From assembly GCF_020882245.1 (NCBI RefSeq), contig NC_083600.1:25420001-25484000 (forward strand): a stretch of 64,000 bases of DNA, written 5' to 3'. Positions 11,350 through 25,399 of the stretch are shown in pieces. The DNA comes from Rhopalosiphum padi. Lineage: Eukaryota > Arthropoda > Insecta > Hemiptera > Aphididae. The stretch's first letter is position 1. Each line of letters opens with the position of its first letter. The translations under genes and the position numbers were made by a program. The notes under the pieces are model-generated. The model ran no database searches. It saw nothing but the letters and a program-made list of their open reading frames with translations, and was not told where the DNA came from.

Positions 11350-13797
11350 GTAAGCGTTGTTTGTCGTTATTATCATACCTCTGACGGTGTACACAATTAT
11401 TTTTAATTATTGTTATTATACAAAGAACGATCTCGTTGATCGTAAACGCGTTTTTCGTAATTTTTTTTCCTAACCGATTTAAAGTATTTTTAAACCGAAT
11501 TATTTACTACACAGTATACAACACGAGCATGCTGTAAACGTAAAATTATTATTTTTATTATTTGACATCTTTTTAAAATTTTGAGTTTATCCAACATTTT
11601 TTAATTTAAATAAATAAATAAATAATGTACTTAAATAATAAGCAATAGTTTATCATCAGAAACACGTTTCACGTCGAGGATATCCCGAAGGTCGCGGGCC
11701 TGACCACAGGTTCCTGGAGTAGGTTAATATTCTTGCACAGGAAAGCAGCAATCGTAGGGTTCTTTAACCTGGAAAATCGCAATTGAATGATAAAAAAAAT
11801 AAAATCTCACGTTCCGTAATTTACTATGAACCGTGGGGACCTGAAAGGTGTGTTTTAGATGTATTCGCAGGAAGTCTGTGGGCCGACAAATAATCGGCCG
11901 GCGTAGGCGAGTCCACCGAAAAAAAATCTTCCATAATAAAAATATGTTTATCCTTTCGAGATGAATTGCAAAATGAATGGAAAATGAATAAGTATAATAT
12001 ACATTAGAAATTTGAATAACTAATGATGATTATAAAAAAAAACAAATCCGTGTTACTGCGTTTAATCGTAATAATATTTAAAATACGGAATAATTTATAA
12101 TTTATTTATTAATAATAATTTTGATATAAAACTTGAACTACTAAAACAAAAAATTAATAACAAGTAGTATGATAATAATTTATTATAGTAATAAAATAGT
12201 TGTGTACTCGGAACAAATTGAGTAGTTACTTATATATAAGTTTTTTTGGTATAAAATAACTAATGAATTTCTTTTCATTTATGGTTATAGGTTTACAAAA
12301 AAACAAGAATTCCAAGATCATGGCTCTTAAAGTCAGCACCTTCTACCACGGCACAATTAGGCATCTGTACTGGCCTCAAACAACAGTTCGCTGGAATCAA
12401 GATTTTGTATGAAGACAATAAATTCTGTTCAATTTCCTCATATAAGACTCGAGGAGGACGATGAATGATGATATTCACCACAGAATATTATTATTATTAT
12501 CATTATTATTTTTTGACTATTTAAAATCTCAAAATAGTTTTATTGTTAAATTTGTCTGTTTTTAAGATTTTCGTTTCCTCCTCGCTTTTTTTATTATTAT
12601 CATCTGGGTTCACATTAGTTTCATTGGGAATATGGACATCTGTATTAGTTAGCTGATCATAGTCCCCGTGGAATAGGGTTTGTGTATTTATTTATTTATT
12701 TTTATTATTATTACGAATACGTTCCAAGCTTGAAAAATATTTTTCAAATCTTTCTTAAATCACATTGGATTTTAATTAAAATAATGTTGCTTATTGTTAA
12801 TTATTTAAACATTAACAATATATTAATTTCAGTCACATGTTATTTTTGAACGATAATTATTATTATTTTTATTATTATACTATCATTATTATTTTTTTTT
12901 TTTATATAATGGAATTGAACTTATATTGTATTCATCAAAATGATTAACAACAAACATTAGAACACTATGAAACAAAAAAAAAAAAAAATCACGTGTATTA
13001 ATACGTAGGCTTAAAAGACTGACTTAACTCTGGACTTCTATAAAATAAAGTGTTTGTTTTCCAATTCTAATAATGTATAGTCTCAGGAACTATGTTTTTT
13101 TTCTATTTTTATAATATTAATCTTCTCCGTATTTATTTATTTTTGTACATAAAAACATGAAATAAAAGTGTTTTAAAGATTATTTTGTATGTTGTGTATA
13201 ACCATTATTCATCATAGTAGGACTCGTCGTATACCTTAGTCAATACATTCGCAGGTGATCATTGTGTTGCGTTTGGCGGACGCCTTGTTAAATCTTTGGC
13301 ATATCCAAAAAAAATAATAAGAAAAAAATGGTTTTGTAGTCTGTTATAACCGAAACGATTAAGTAGTAGTGTTTTTATAATTGAGTTTAATAATTTGCAA
13401 TGGGACTGCAAGTATATCAATAGAAGTAAGTACCTATAGTGTAGGTATATAGCCATTTATATGCATATTAATTTAATATTGGTAGTTTCCCATATTTTTG
13501 TTTAGGTAATCAATATATACTATAGTGCTATGTGATATAGTGTTGGTTAGTAAACACTACAATATGTAGCCAAGTACTGAAATATTATATTTTACAATCA
13601 ATTGTTAATTAATCTGTTAATAATATTTACGTCAACTGCACAGAATAAAATATAATAATTATATTAAAATATTATTATACATATCACGGACGGAATATTG
13701 TCTATATTATATTGAATAATATGTATAATAAATTTCTTATTTTACTCTGCAGATTTTCTATATAGTTAACTTATCAAGACATAATATTATTGTATCA

Positions 13798-13820
13798 TAA
13801 TAATAATAATAATAATAATA
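13798..13820. repeat. (TAA)n microsatellite
   Basis: An uninterrupted TAA trinucleotide run in AT-rich noncoding DNA. Confidence 0.85.
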
Positions 13821-15404
13821 AGAAACATTGAAATTTGTAACCTTTACATTATAGTATAATAGTATAAATAGTATAATATACATATTATTTATCCCAATCG
13901 AAGGAAAAAATATATTACTTATGAGTTATGATTATGCTTATCACAGAATATTTTATACCGATGGTCGTGGTCGTACATATAATATAATATTACTATTATA
14001 TATATATCCTTAATTTTTTCATTTGAATCAATAATAAAATATATAGTTTTCGATTACTCTGTATCGTGCTTATTTCAGCTGATGATAGGTAGAACAACAA
14101 TATCATGATAACATGCAACACGTCATATATTAATTTGATTTCGTCGAGAAATGAAGAATAATTTTGTTTTATTTTATGTAATTTGTTAGATTAGTTAGGT
14201 ATGTTCTCAATATATGTTTTCGTTTAAACGTGTCTCATCCCCGCAGCAGTACAACAATATTAAGAACAAATTGACAAAAAACAATTCTGAAAAATGTACA
14301 ATGCAATGTAATAGGTATAATATTATAGTTTCGTTGTCAAATTTAAACGCACAAAAATACGTGTGTTATTTAATGTTTGCATATTGTATATTATACATAT
14401 TATAAGGATGTAAGTATATACCTACTTATACTGTCGTTGTTGATTTAACATAATATAAACGATTATAATTATTCAAGTTTCTTAATTTCTTATACACAAA
14501 CGCCACGCAAACATAGAAAACAGTGCCGGGGGAAAGAGAAAGGGGAAGAAAGGTTAATTCGTCGTGATAAAATAATAAAAATACCTCCAGTTGGTTTCTA
14601 TGTAGAAGTAGGATATAGATCCACCGTGTTCGACATAGATAATTATTAATTACTAAACAAATTGTAGATATACAGTCGCGGGAGGATAATATTATAATTT
14701 ATTAAGATTCCCACAATTAGGAAAAAACTGTTAATGATATGTACTATGCGTATTGTATACTTGTAACCATAGCAGTTGTAATTAAAGTATAGGACCTTAC
14801 CGTAGTATAAATATATGTTTTCGTTAATATGAAAACGTAATTACATTGGTGTACCTATAAAATTAACTTTTTACATTTAAGATTTTTGAATATAACTCCT
14901 AAGCATCTAAACCAGTTTTTATTTTTAGATCGTGATTTGAAAGTTTAATTATCGTATATTCTCTTAGTGAATAATTAAACATCGATATTAAATATAGGTA
15001 CTAATGTCTATTTTTTTATTAATCTATACCATACGATAAAGCCCAGATCAAGGTGAACTTAATACTTAGTACAGTTTTCAGGATGTAATAGGTTGGTGAA
15101 AAGAGAAAGGAGATATTGATGGGTAGTTACCCTTTTATTTTATTAGCGGCAGAATGGTAAAAAATTTAATTTTACAAAAAATATATTGATAATAATTTCA
15201 TTTTACAGGCCAAGATAACTAAAAATTGTACTTATAATATCTTAAATATATATTTATATTTTATATTAAAATATAATAACTAATAAGGCAAATAATATAA
15301 ACAAAAATTAAACTAAAAGATAAATATTTATATAAAATTAAAAAATTAAAATAATTAAAAATGTATTGAATAAAAAAGAGGGTAAATAGATACCGTTCTG
15401 CTAT

Positions 15405-15545
15405 AAAGTGGGTGTCGAGTGGGTCACAATGATGATAGACAGTGTTAAATTTGAACTCAATGATGTATCATTGTATACAAAAAACGATTCTGAGCGGAAA
15501 CGGTTTTTGAACGGGATATATTTTTTTATATAATTGCTATTTAAG
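15405..15545. repeat. Dispersed repeat, copy 1
   Basis: This block (gtcgagtgggtcacaatgat, gaactcaatgatgtatcatt, aaaacgattctgagcgg) recurs in diverged form at about 31820-31975 and in part at about 18255-18330. It resembles a highly repeated aphid sequence as I recall it. Element class and ends are not determined. Confidence 0.65.
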
Positions 15546-17194
15546 TAATTTATTTTACTATAATAGTATCACAGTATAGGTTGATTTAATTTTTAAAGAA
15601 AAAGCATTGCATTTAATACGTATATATGTATACCATATATTATATTATTATTGTCTTTTGAGTCCTTACAAGCTTACCGTAAAGCAGGCCGAAATGTTAG
15701 CTAGTATTACATAAGTACTGGAAAACTACCACCGGCAGCCAGTATTGACTCAGTATTGAGTACTGACATACTACGGGCATCGAATGAATTGTGAGCAAAG
15801 GTCAGCCAGTGTTTCTGGTAGTTGTGCCGACGTCGGCGGAGTACTTACTACCTATTAGTATATTACGGGCTATAGTTATTTACAAATTTTAAAGCACTAC
15901 ATTATAATATACAGATAAACTAAAAAAAAAATTTAAATTATTGTTTATACATATTAATAATTATTTTTCATTTTTAGCGGAAAAAAGCTGCAGAGAAAAG
16001 GGTCAATATTATTTTGGCCTAAAAGCAAGCGTTAGTGTTACTCTCAATGACGAGGTACTTTGAACAGCCGCTAAAATTTAACACATAGTTAAGTGGTTAC
16101 TTACTTTTTTTCCTTTTTTAAATTGATACTACTATCGTTACTTTCAATTAATATAACACTTAAAATGAAAAAAATATTAAATTATGTAGGTACATATTTA
16201 AAAACAAACTTGCACTGTCGTATGGTTATTTTATTTTATTACTTTAAAGTAAAACTAATTATTATTGGTTTATATTACTTGTACGAGAATATAATATTAT
16301 AATACATGTTTATTAAAAAAAAATTGTATTCAAGTAGCCTTAGCTGTAGGGTATCTCAGATTTAGTATAATATAGCTAAGATTTAAAAGACTATATAGCT
16401 AGAAATGTTTGAGAATCACTATGTTGGTGTTCACTGCCTCATGACAAACACACAGAACATATTCCAACTAATTATTAAACCATAAGGCTATTAACGAAGA
16501 CGTGTAAAATTAAAACAAATATATGTACGTGGTACATATACATAATTATGTATCGCAAAAGATTTTTTTTTAAATAATAATAAATAATACATTTAAATTA
16601 ACGATCGGAGACGTGTCACGATTATTCGCCACGTACATCATCGTCACTGCAATTCGCCACATTAGATTTGCAATATTATACTACCAATTACCATAACTGT
16701 GAATTTTTGTTTTGCATTAGCTGTTTTAATTTAATTATAATCAAATGTCTTTTATACACCATTAAAAAAATAATCCAAGCGATAACTATAGTCGATAATA
16801 CATTTTTACAATTTTTTTTTTAATTTAACATATAGAATTATACATCGTCGTATAAAATAAAGATATATGTATCATAATAAACCTATTAACGTGATAACAA
16901 TTTCAATTTTTTATATTATTTAAATACTGAAATTATAAATTAAATTTAACGTAATAAAATATTAACTTAAAAGTATATTTGTATTAAATGAAATATAGAA
17001 AAATAAGATGAATAATCGTCAAATGATATACATTTTATTATTTAAAACTATTTTTAGTATTATAATGGTTAATACAATTTTAATTATACATAATATTGTG
17101 TCCACTGATGTAAAGGTATCTAAAATGTAAGTATTGTAATTGTCACTTTATTATGTGTACTATATATTAAATTTATAGTTTAAAACGAGAACTC

Positions 17195-17230
17195 ATGGGC
17201 CCCCACACGAATTTGTTCAGTGGGGCCCAT
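17195..17230. repeat. GC-rich hairpin
   Basis: ATGGGCCCCCAC and GTGGGGCCCAT are inverted copies (one extra C) around a 13-nt loop. They stand out in AT-rich surroundings and are probably a transposon remnant. Confidence 0.6.
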
Positions 17231-17325
17231 CATCTTTTTGAACATTAAATAAAAATAAAATAAAATATACATATTATATAATATACATCCTCACTATGTG
17301 TATATACATATATATGTACACTGTA

Positions 17326-17929
17326 CAGGGTGAGCCTTTTAAAGATAAAATCACTTGTTTTACTGAATAATTTTATTTTACCGTTTTTAAAATATATATT
17401 TTTAGATAATTTAAAGCCATTGCAATACATTTTTTTTACTATTTTTATGGTTATCATTTACCTAAATGTTTGCTCTTTTTGAATGATTAGGTACATTTTT
17501 AATCTCAAATACTGAAGCAGAATATTTTTCAGAGAATTTTCACGCATATAAATCATTTTTGAATAATTTTTTATGATAAATTATTTACGATGAGTTATTT
17601 TCGTATATTTAAAGTTTGTACGAGTGGCGTGGGCGAACGGAACAAGAGTTGCCCGCTAAATGTTAGTGTATTATTACTATTTCGCTAAAGTAAACTTTAA
17701 ATATACTTAAAAGTTATAATTGGATAATTATTCGTTTAAATTTCAATTATCATATACTGATATTAAAATTCCCAGAAAAATATTCTGCCTTGTAATATGA
17801 AATTAAAAATGTATCCTGTCGTTTAATAAAGTAAAAGCACTAAAACTTTAAACAACAATAATAATTAAAAAAAATTAGTAAACATTTTTCTAGAAAGCTA
17901 ATATTTATAACTTAAAAAGAATCACCCTG
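17326..17929. mobile_element. Foldback MITE (604 bp), TA-flanked
   Basis: The ends are CAGGGTGAGCCTTTTAAAG and, on the opposite strand, CAGGGTGATTCTTTTTAAG, each bordered by TA (17324-17325 and 17930-17931). Inner segments are also inverted copies: gcagaatatttttcagagaa near 17517 pairs with cccagaaaaatattctgcc near 17771, and attaaaaatgtatcct matches acatttttaat. There are no ORFs. The TA site suggests the Tc1/mariner superfamily. Confidence 0.75.
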
Positions 17930-20191
17930 TATCATACAGTAGGTATATATGTACAAAATTAAGTATTATGTGTGATGAATGTTAGATATGACCTTGCTGG
18001 GAGAATTTCATGATCAGTATATTATTATAATATTATATATATATATACGCTTAATACTTATACATAGGTACTATTATACTGTAGTATTATAGCAGTATGA
18101 TGTAATTTAAAAGTGTATATGGACAGGACATACTTTATATTATTATATATTATATATTTATATAATAGATACTGGGATGTTGGACACTCGTCTCGCTTCA
18201 CTCACCTCGACCGAAGCCAATATTTTATTATTAAACATTTTAAAGCAATGTGATAAATCACGGCATTCGAAAAACGATTCTGAGCAGAGCCCGATTTACT
18301 ATGCAGGTGTTTGTAGAACGTTTAAAAAATTTAAGTGCTCATAAAAATAATTTACGAGTAAAGATATTTATAAGTTATGATTTACTGATTGAATATATAC
18401 TAATATTATAATATATAATGACACGCAAGTACATTGTTATTAAAATTGTAGGCGACCCGTATTCAAAATTGCACAAAATACAGTCCATATGTACCTGATA
18501 AAAATTTAAATGTACGAATGTCGTGTTATAAAATTAAAATTAAAGTTATTAATCTAATATATTCATAAATTTCCAACGAATTTTTGTAATTTTATAAATG
18601 GACAAAGGTATTTCCTTGACTAAAAAAATTACAAACATTTTTTTAATTTCTTAATTTATTTAAGCTTTTTAACAAAATTGATATAGGGTTTTTCATTATA
18701 TAGTATATTAATATGAGCTTTACTTAAAATTATTTTTCAAATGTGATGATTTATCTTTTATTTTTTAATTTATAAAGTATAATGATTTACGTTGTTTTTA
18801 AATACAAAATCACAGCGTAAATACGATACACCCACTCTATATGGTGGCCCACCCAACTATAATATATTATTATATATCAACTGATAGTATTATTACTATT
18901 AGATAAGTAGATATAAATTAATGTCAAACCTGAGCAGATTGTACGAATGAGTTAATATAATTATTAATTTATAAGTTTATTATAACAATAAAAAAAATAT
19001 ATAGATTTTTTTATCTGTTATAAGCTCTTGTCCTGAAAGTTTTTTATAGTTATTAAAACTGTGTGCAATAAGTACAAACAACCATACACGAACTAAGTTC
19101 AATTATTTTTTAAAATAAACTTTAGTGAAAACAATAAAATGCTATAGACTATACGATATAACTCCTATGACCTATATACATTGGGGTATAATCATAAAAA
19201 GGCTACTTAATTTGAATCTCTAAATATAATATAATCGATTCTTACTTGCTTATTTTTGTAAAAATTATTACTTATAATTTACAAAATATTTGTTGAAATA
19301 TTTCCACAAATGGATTATATAACAAAAGTTCATCCAAATAAATATTTTTCTGAACACAGTACTTATTTATGATTTTATGAACATGTACAAACAAATAACA
19401 ACAAATAATTTAAATGTAAACAAATTTGGATAACAAGTGACATAAGAGACTTATTTTTTAAATAAGTGACAAAAAATTACTCAATTTCAAAAAAGTGACT
19501 TAGAGCCCTACCCTTTTAAAACACTACAGTCACATAATAATATTATATAACCCACTTACAATACTACAATAGTCAATAATCCCTTCAGTTATATATATAT
19601 TATATATTCTTGTTATTATTATTTTCTTTTAGATGTTTCCCTCATCAGTGGCATAGGCCATAGGCGCATGTCGCATGGCTACAGGCTAGGCGTTTCCGAT
19701 AAGAGAGGGAATGATTATTTATGAATAATCATTACATTTAATCGAATTTCGAGAAACGCTTACATTTTATAGAAGTTATAAATTGTTAATATACTTTTTA
19801 TCCGTGTACTAAGATATATATAGGTAAATAAGTTACAAGTATTATATCATATTTAGTATTTATACCTTTATGATATGTAGATGGGAAAATATTTTTATAT
19901 CTTAGTGATTTTAGTCAGCTGTGCTGTATTACCCGTATATATATAAGCATTAAGGTACGTTTTCTTTGCAGCGTCAGTCACAGTCTAGACGCCGCAGCAT
20001 CAAGACACATCGGGAAAACGTATTGATACGGTTTGAAGAAATCACTGATAACTGATTACATACAAATTTACAAATATATAAGTACCATAATACTATAGTA
20101 TAGTACCAAATTTGATAAGGTTTTTATACGTGATTTGCATAGCTAATATTAAATGCATATAGACATACAGACCATACAGTTTTGTACAGAA

Positions 20192-20273
20192 CAGGCGCAC
20201 GGATCCAAAATATATATACAGAGTGGGAAAAGGTGGGGCTATCGCCCCTAACCCCTCCTTGGACTCACGGCTG
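20192..20273. mobile_element. hAT-like MITE (82 bp) with 8-bp duplication
   Basis: An exact direct repeat GTACAGAA flanks the element at 20184-20191 and 20274-20281. The element begins CAGGCGCACGGATCCAA and ends TTGGACTCACGGCTG, so the CAG...CTG termini are imperfect inverted repeats. An inner hairpin (ggggctatcgcccc) is present. The 8-bp duplication and CAG termini point to a hAT-type transposase acting in trans. Confidence 0.75.
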
Positions 20274-21962
20274 GTACAGAACATATTAATCATATTTTAG
20301 TAAGGCATATTGAACATAATACTCAAAAACTAAAATTACGAGAATAATAATTGTTTCTTGGATATAGCGCAGAAAATTAGTATTGCAAGCAACTTCGTAT
20401 GATTTTGATTTTGAGGAGAAAGAAATGTTTTGTGAATTTCAAAATTATTCTTGTGTATTCACGGGCATGGCTTAAATAACTTGTAAAAACAAATTTACAA
20501 AATCATTTACTACGATAATATAATATAAAGTCATTTAAATAATACGATTGTCGTTTACAATGAATGGATATATAACTTCTAACCTCCCTCCCACTGAGCA
20601 CCCTGCTGGTTTCCTTATACGGATATAGCGCTATACATTATATCATATATAAATATAAATATATTATTTAGACCTACATTTTAGTCTATAATTTATAATA
20701 TTATTTTTCTGTTGGATGGGAGTAATAGGATTTTCATATTTGTAAATTATATTCAATACAAGTTATAGCCTGTAAAGTAGTAGGCGAGAATAAAATATAC
20801 ATTTTTTCTACACAATTTATATTAAACTTTGCATTGCCGTGGGGGACAAACTACAAAGTTCCACCCCATCTCCAAAGTATATTAAACCATAATATACATA
20901 GACATCAATTATTTAGTTTCTATTTTTCATTATTTTTATCTTCAGATAATATTACATTAAATAGGACCACGCTTGAAAATAACATTACCTATGGATAATG
21001 TTAGTTTATAAAAATATAAACAATAAATAATACATATACGTAATAGCGCGTTATAGTACGTATATGACTAGTGACTACGTATATATTATAATAATTTTTG
21101 TACCTAGTTTGAAAAATTATTTTATTTTTACACGTGCAGCAATTATGACAACGCTAATATTTAATGTTATTAAATTTAATAATAATATTGTATTTTTAGT
21201 AAAGTTAACAAAGCCATGTACTATAATAATTATAATAACATGCTATATATATATGCAATATATTATGTAGTAAATACTAAATATTTATAATAAAATTTAA
21301 AAGTAAAATCAAATAAAAAAAAAGGATTAATTTATAACTGTAATATATTCTGTATATAGTATAATAAGTTATTATTTCGAGTTTTAAATGAATTATCTTA
21401 CTAAAAACTATTTTTTTAATTAGCAAAATGTGGTTAAAAAGGCCGTTAAAGGCGTATTTAAATTTTAATCAATGATAATATTATTATTTGCTGTAATTTA
21501 AACGATATTTTTGCGGTAACCAATAACTGTGGTTCTAGTCATAGACTTTAAGCTTATGGTTCTAGTACTGAACTTGTGGATGAAGCACTGAACTGAACTC
21601 AATAGTATATACCGTAGACGTAGAGTACAACACTATAGGTCACTATAGTCTATAGTCTATACTGAGTATTCTGTATGTCTGTATATAGCGTTCAGTGCAT
21701 AGACACACTCCAGGTGTATTGTATCAATATAATATATGGTTAAGTGGGATGAAATCATAACTGATAACAGTTATCTAGAACTGTTCAGACAATGTTATTG
21801 TATTTTTAAAACGCCGCGAAAAACGTTGACGTTATCATGACGCGCATATGTGTTAGTGTATAATTGCAGTATGTGTGTTTCAGTGTTCGACTCAAGATTC
21901 AACTGACGATATAAATTGACTTTTTCATATTTTTATAAACATTAGCGGGGAAAATCCTAATT

Positions 21963-24900
21963 ATGAGCTTTCTGGCTGCCGTGTTGGCCTCCGCAGGTAC
22001 GTCGTGCAAGGTTTTTTTTAGGTCTCGTATTTTTGCACACAAAAAATCGTTTTAAGAATTTGATTTGTTTTTTATTTTAATAATCATTGCTATCGTTGTG
22101 TTTGTTGTCGTTGCTGCTGAATGTTAAAGGCGAGGTAGAAATGACGGACTTGGACAAAAATGTATCCGAACTTAAACATAAAATCACAAACCTCGAATAC
22201 GACATCAAGGAAGCAATGGAACAACGTTATATGAAGTTTGCAGTGGTGTCTAGGGATGCTGCATCGTTGTTAGATACAGCCCAGTCATATTCAAATCAAA
22301 TTAACAACCTTATATCTCGAATTGACAATCAGGTCTACTGAAAAAATACATATTATTTTGCTTACTATATCTGCTCTACTTTATCTAGCTTTGGCAATGG
22401 GCTTTAGGTATATATCAGGGTTAGGTAATCACTTTGGTACTTGCTATGTTCTCTCAATTTTTATGTTTAGTATTTTTTTTTTTATCCAATGTATAAATTA
22501 TAGTAAATCATTTTTTAAACTTTTTTAGACTAAAAGAGAAGTTGTAGACGCAATGTCTGATCTGAAAATGTTCAAATCTACTTTGGAAGAAAATAAAAAC
22601 GGCTTGATTGTTATAGAACAAGTTCTGGAAGCAAGCATGAATTTAACAAGTGACAGTCAAACTAAACTATCATTAGCTGATAGGATAAAAAATTTGCAAA
22701 CTGCTCAATACATTTTATCAAACAATGAACATTTAACAAAATTGGATGTGTACAAACCTTTAATGAGAGAACATCAAAGACTAACGGATGTCTTACATTC
22801 AAACTGTATATCAGCTTGGAGAAAAAAAATAGAATGGTCAGAGAATGATACAGATAGTCAAGACTCGTGGAGAGTGATTTTAAAAATATCTGGCAGTCAA
22901 GAGGATATTTGTGATACTGTATTTGCATTGCAACATTTTGACAGTCTCAATATTGAAGTAAAACAATTTGCAGATAAACTAATAAATTTAATTGTAAAAC
23001 CAATTATTATTCAAAACTTACAAGTTGATGTAGTAAAATTTGTGAATATCTCAACAATGACTCTTAAAGTTTCCAATAATGAAGATGAATTTCTGTCAGC
23101 AATAATCAAAAAACTCAAGAATGTATTTGAATTTCTAAGTTCCACTCTTCCTGCTGACATTAATGAAATCCAAATTATGTCTTATTTAGGATCCTATGCA
23201 AGTCAGCAATTTTGTAAACATTTTAAAGACATAGTTATATTTAATGCCGTACCAGTGAAATATCACAATCTTGATAATTTTCGAGAAGATCTGAATGAAG
23301 TTCTTGAATTCAACAAATATTTAAGTGAACTAGGTAATATTATAATATATTTTATTTTATATTATCATAAAAAATACCCTTGTATAATGTTGATTTTTTA
23401 GGATTTTTTGAAGAATCAAATGATGAATTGATAAAATATATTGAAAATATTGATAATTTATTTTTCACAAAAATTAGTCAATTATACTATGATAGAGCAA
23501 GAACTATTATAAAGAAAGATCTTCACGATTTAGTTGAAGTGAATAATGTAAGATTTTTTTGATTTTCTTTTGATACAACATATGGCCTATGTAGCATAAG
23601 TTTTATTAATTATTATTACTGGAACATTTTTTTCTTGTAGGAAAACAGATGGACTCCTGATGAAGACGTTATAGATGATAATGGGTTTTGCCAAAAAATT
23701 TTTGCTTATCCACAAAGTAAAGTGAGGTAAATTATTTAAATTATTTGGTATTAACTACTTATGTTATATGTTGCCTACTAATAAGTATCTAATATCACAG
23801 AATAGATTAAATAACCAAATACCACCTTGTTGAACTCATAGTCATATCCTATACTTATACCTATTAAAAATAGTTATGTTACTATCATATTTTTGTTGAG
23901 TTTCAATTATTTGTAATTGTTTTTTGTTTACTTTTATTACATAGCTACTAAAATATTTTTTAAAGCTCAATTTAACACTTGATTTATTGTATAATCTATT
24001 ATTATGAATTTAATTTTATCATATAAATAATTATTTTTTCAGTAAATCATTATTAGAATTTCTAGATCTTATTGATACAGTAGCCTCAGAAATGTCTAGC
24101 ATACCAGAAAATAGTACTTGGAGATATCATGATATCTTAAATAATATAACAATTATGTATTGTGATGTAATACCGCTTCAGCATTGTAAAGTGCTGGAAT
24201 TTCATCCTCAGCAATCCGGTATATCTGTCTTTTATTAATTATTATTTATTATACAATTCAGCATATTATTTAATTTTTTTTTCATCTATATAAATATTTA
24301 CTTACAGCTGTTCTTTATAATAACATTATGTATTTTACTCGGAAATTGGCTGAATTAAGTCCAACCTATAAGAACTTACTCATCGTCCATTTACTTGAAA
24401 AACTAAAAAATTTAGCTAGTGAAATACTTCATTCTCAATGCAAACAGCAAATTACACAAATTGAAAAAATTGTAAATCAATCTGGTAAGATTTATCATTA
24501 AAAATGATTGTATTATATTTTTGGGTAGCTGCGAATTTATCATTGATCCATAATCACATTTTTAAAGTTTAAAAAATATATGTGTGTTCAGTTAATACAA
24601 ACATTCATTTTTTTTTTTTTAGATATTATTTTGATGGCTGTAAACTCAAATTTAGGCTATTCTGTTGAAAAAAGTATGTCACAATGTTATGAACTTTTAT
24701 CTATCTTGAGTGGTTTGTGGAGAGATATTTTGCCATCAACTGTATACTGTAAATTTATTGGTAAATACACAAAATTATTATATTTAACTGGTATAAAATA
24801 AATAAATAATTTTTAGGTTATTCGTGTAACGGTTTATTTGAGTGTCTTGTTAATAAGCTATTCACATTAGAAGATATATCAGCTACTTCAGCAGAACAGT

Positions 24901-25246
24901 ACTCGTCTATTTTCAACAAAATCATCAAAGATATTCCAACCTTATTTCCGGTATTTTAAATAGTTTGCAAGTATGATATACTTTAATTATATATATTTTG
25001 TGTGATTGATTTTAGGAACCCAAAGAAGTTCATAGATATGTTCCTAAATGGTGGCAGTTAAATGAATTAGTATACATATTGAGTTCCAGTATGAAAGATA
25101 TTGAAAACCGTTGGGCTGATGGAAAAGGTCCATTAGCTAATGAATTAAAGGTTGATCAAATAAAATGCTTGCTGAAAGCTCTATTTCAAAATACTGATAG
25201 AAGAGCAGCGTTACTTAAACACATTATGGCTACTGCACAGTCATAA
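21963..25246 (+). CDS. Zw10: ZW10 kinetochore / RZZ and Dsl1-complex subunit
   Basis: Encodes ZW10, part of the Rod-Zw10-Zwilch complex that loads dynein and Mad1-Mad2 at unattached kinetochores, and of the NRZ/Dsl1 tether for Golgi-to-ER vesicles. Exons: 21963-21996, 22130-22332, 22529-23333, 23402-23547, 23641-23726, 24043-24218, 24308-24484, 24623-24760, 24817-24950, 25016-25246. All have GT-AG borders, phases agree, and they total 709 aa (fly about 720, human 779). The N-terminus (MSFLAAVLASAG, then a coiled coil to about residue 80 with SRIDNQ) matches the family. The C-terminus has RWADGKGPLA followed by ALFQNTDRRAALL, a ZW10 signature. A TCAGT initiator lies 80 bp upstream (21880). Residues in the middle are poorly conserved. 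Confidence 0.93.
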
Positions 25247-25375
25247 TAATGATTGATTTATGTATATATATATATGTCATTACCAATTTTACTTGAATAT
25301 AATATAATTATAAAATGTTACATTGATAACTAGAAACCTAAAACTATAACTATTGTTGTAGAAAATAATATGTTT

Positions 25376-25381
25376 AATAAA
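25376..25381 (+). promoter_or_regulatory. Poly(A) signal of Zw10
   Basis: AATAAA lies 130 nt after the ZW10 stop codon, the first canonical signal in the 3' region. Confidence 0.6.
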
Positions 25382-25399
25382 AATTATTTATTCGTACAC

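Larger units (their letters stand above)
11350..21962. other. Long gene-free AT-rich stretch between mlpt and ZW10
   Basis: About 10.6 kb without a supported gene. The first part is probably intron of the micropeptide transcript. It holds a TAA microsatellite (13798-13820), a dispersed repeat copy (about 15405-15545), a 604-bp foldback element (17326-17929) and an 82-bp MITE (20192-20273). A minus-strand open stretch at 12293-12481 has protein-like composition but matches nothing I recognise. Confidence 0.5.

Noticed and set aside
19948..20035. Short inverted pair TACGTTTTC / GAAAACGTA
   Set aside because: Only 9 bp, with no target duplication. Expected by chance in a window of this size.
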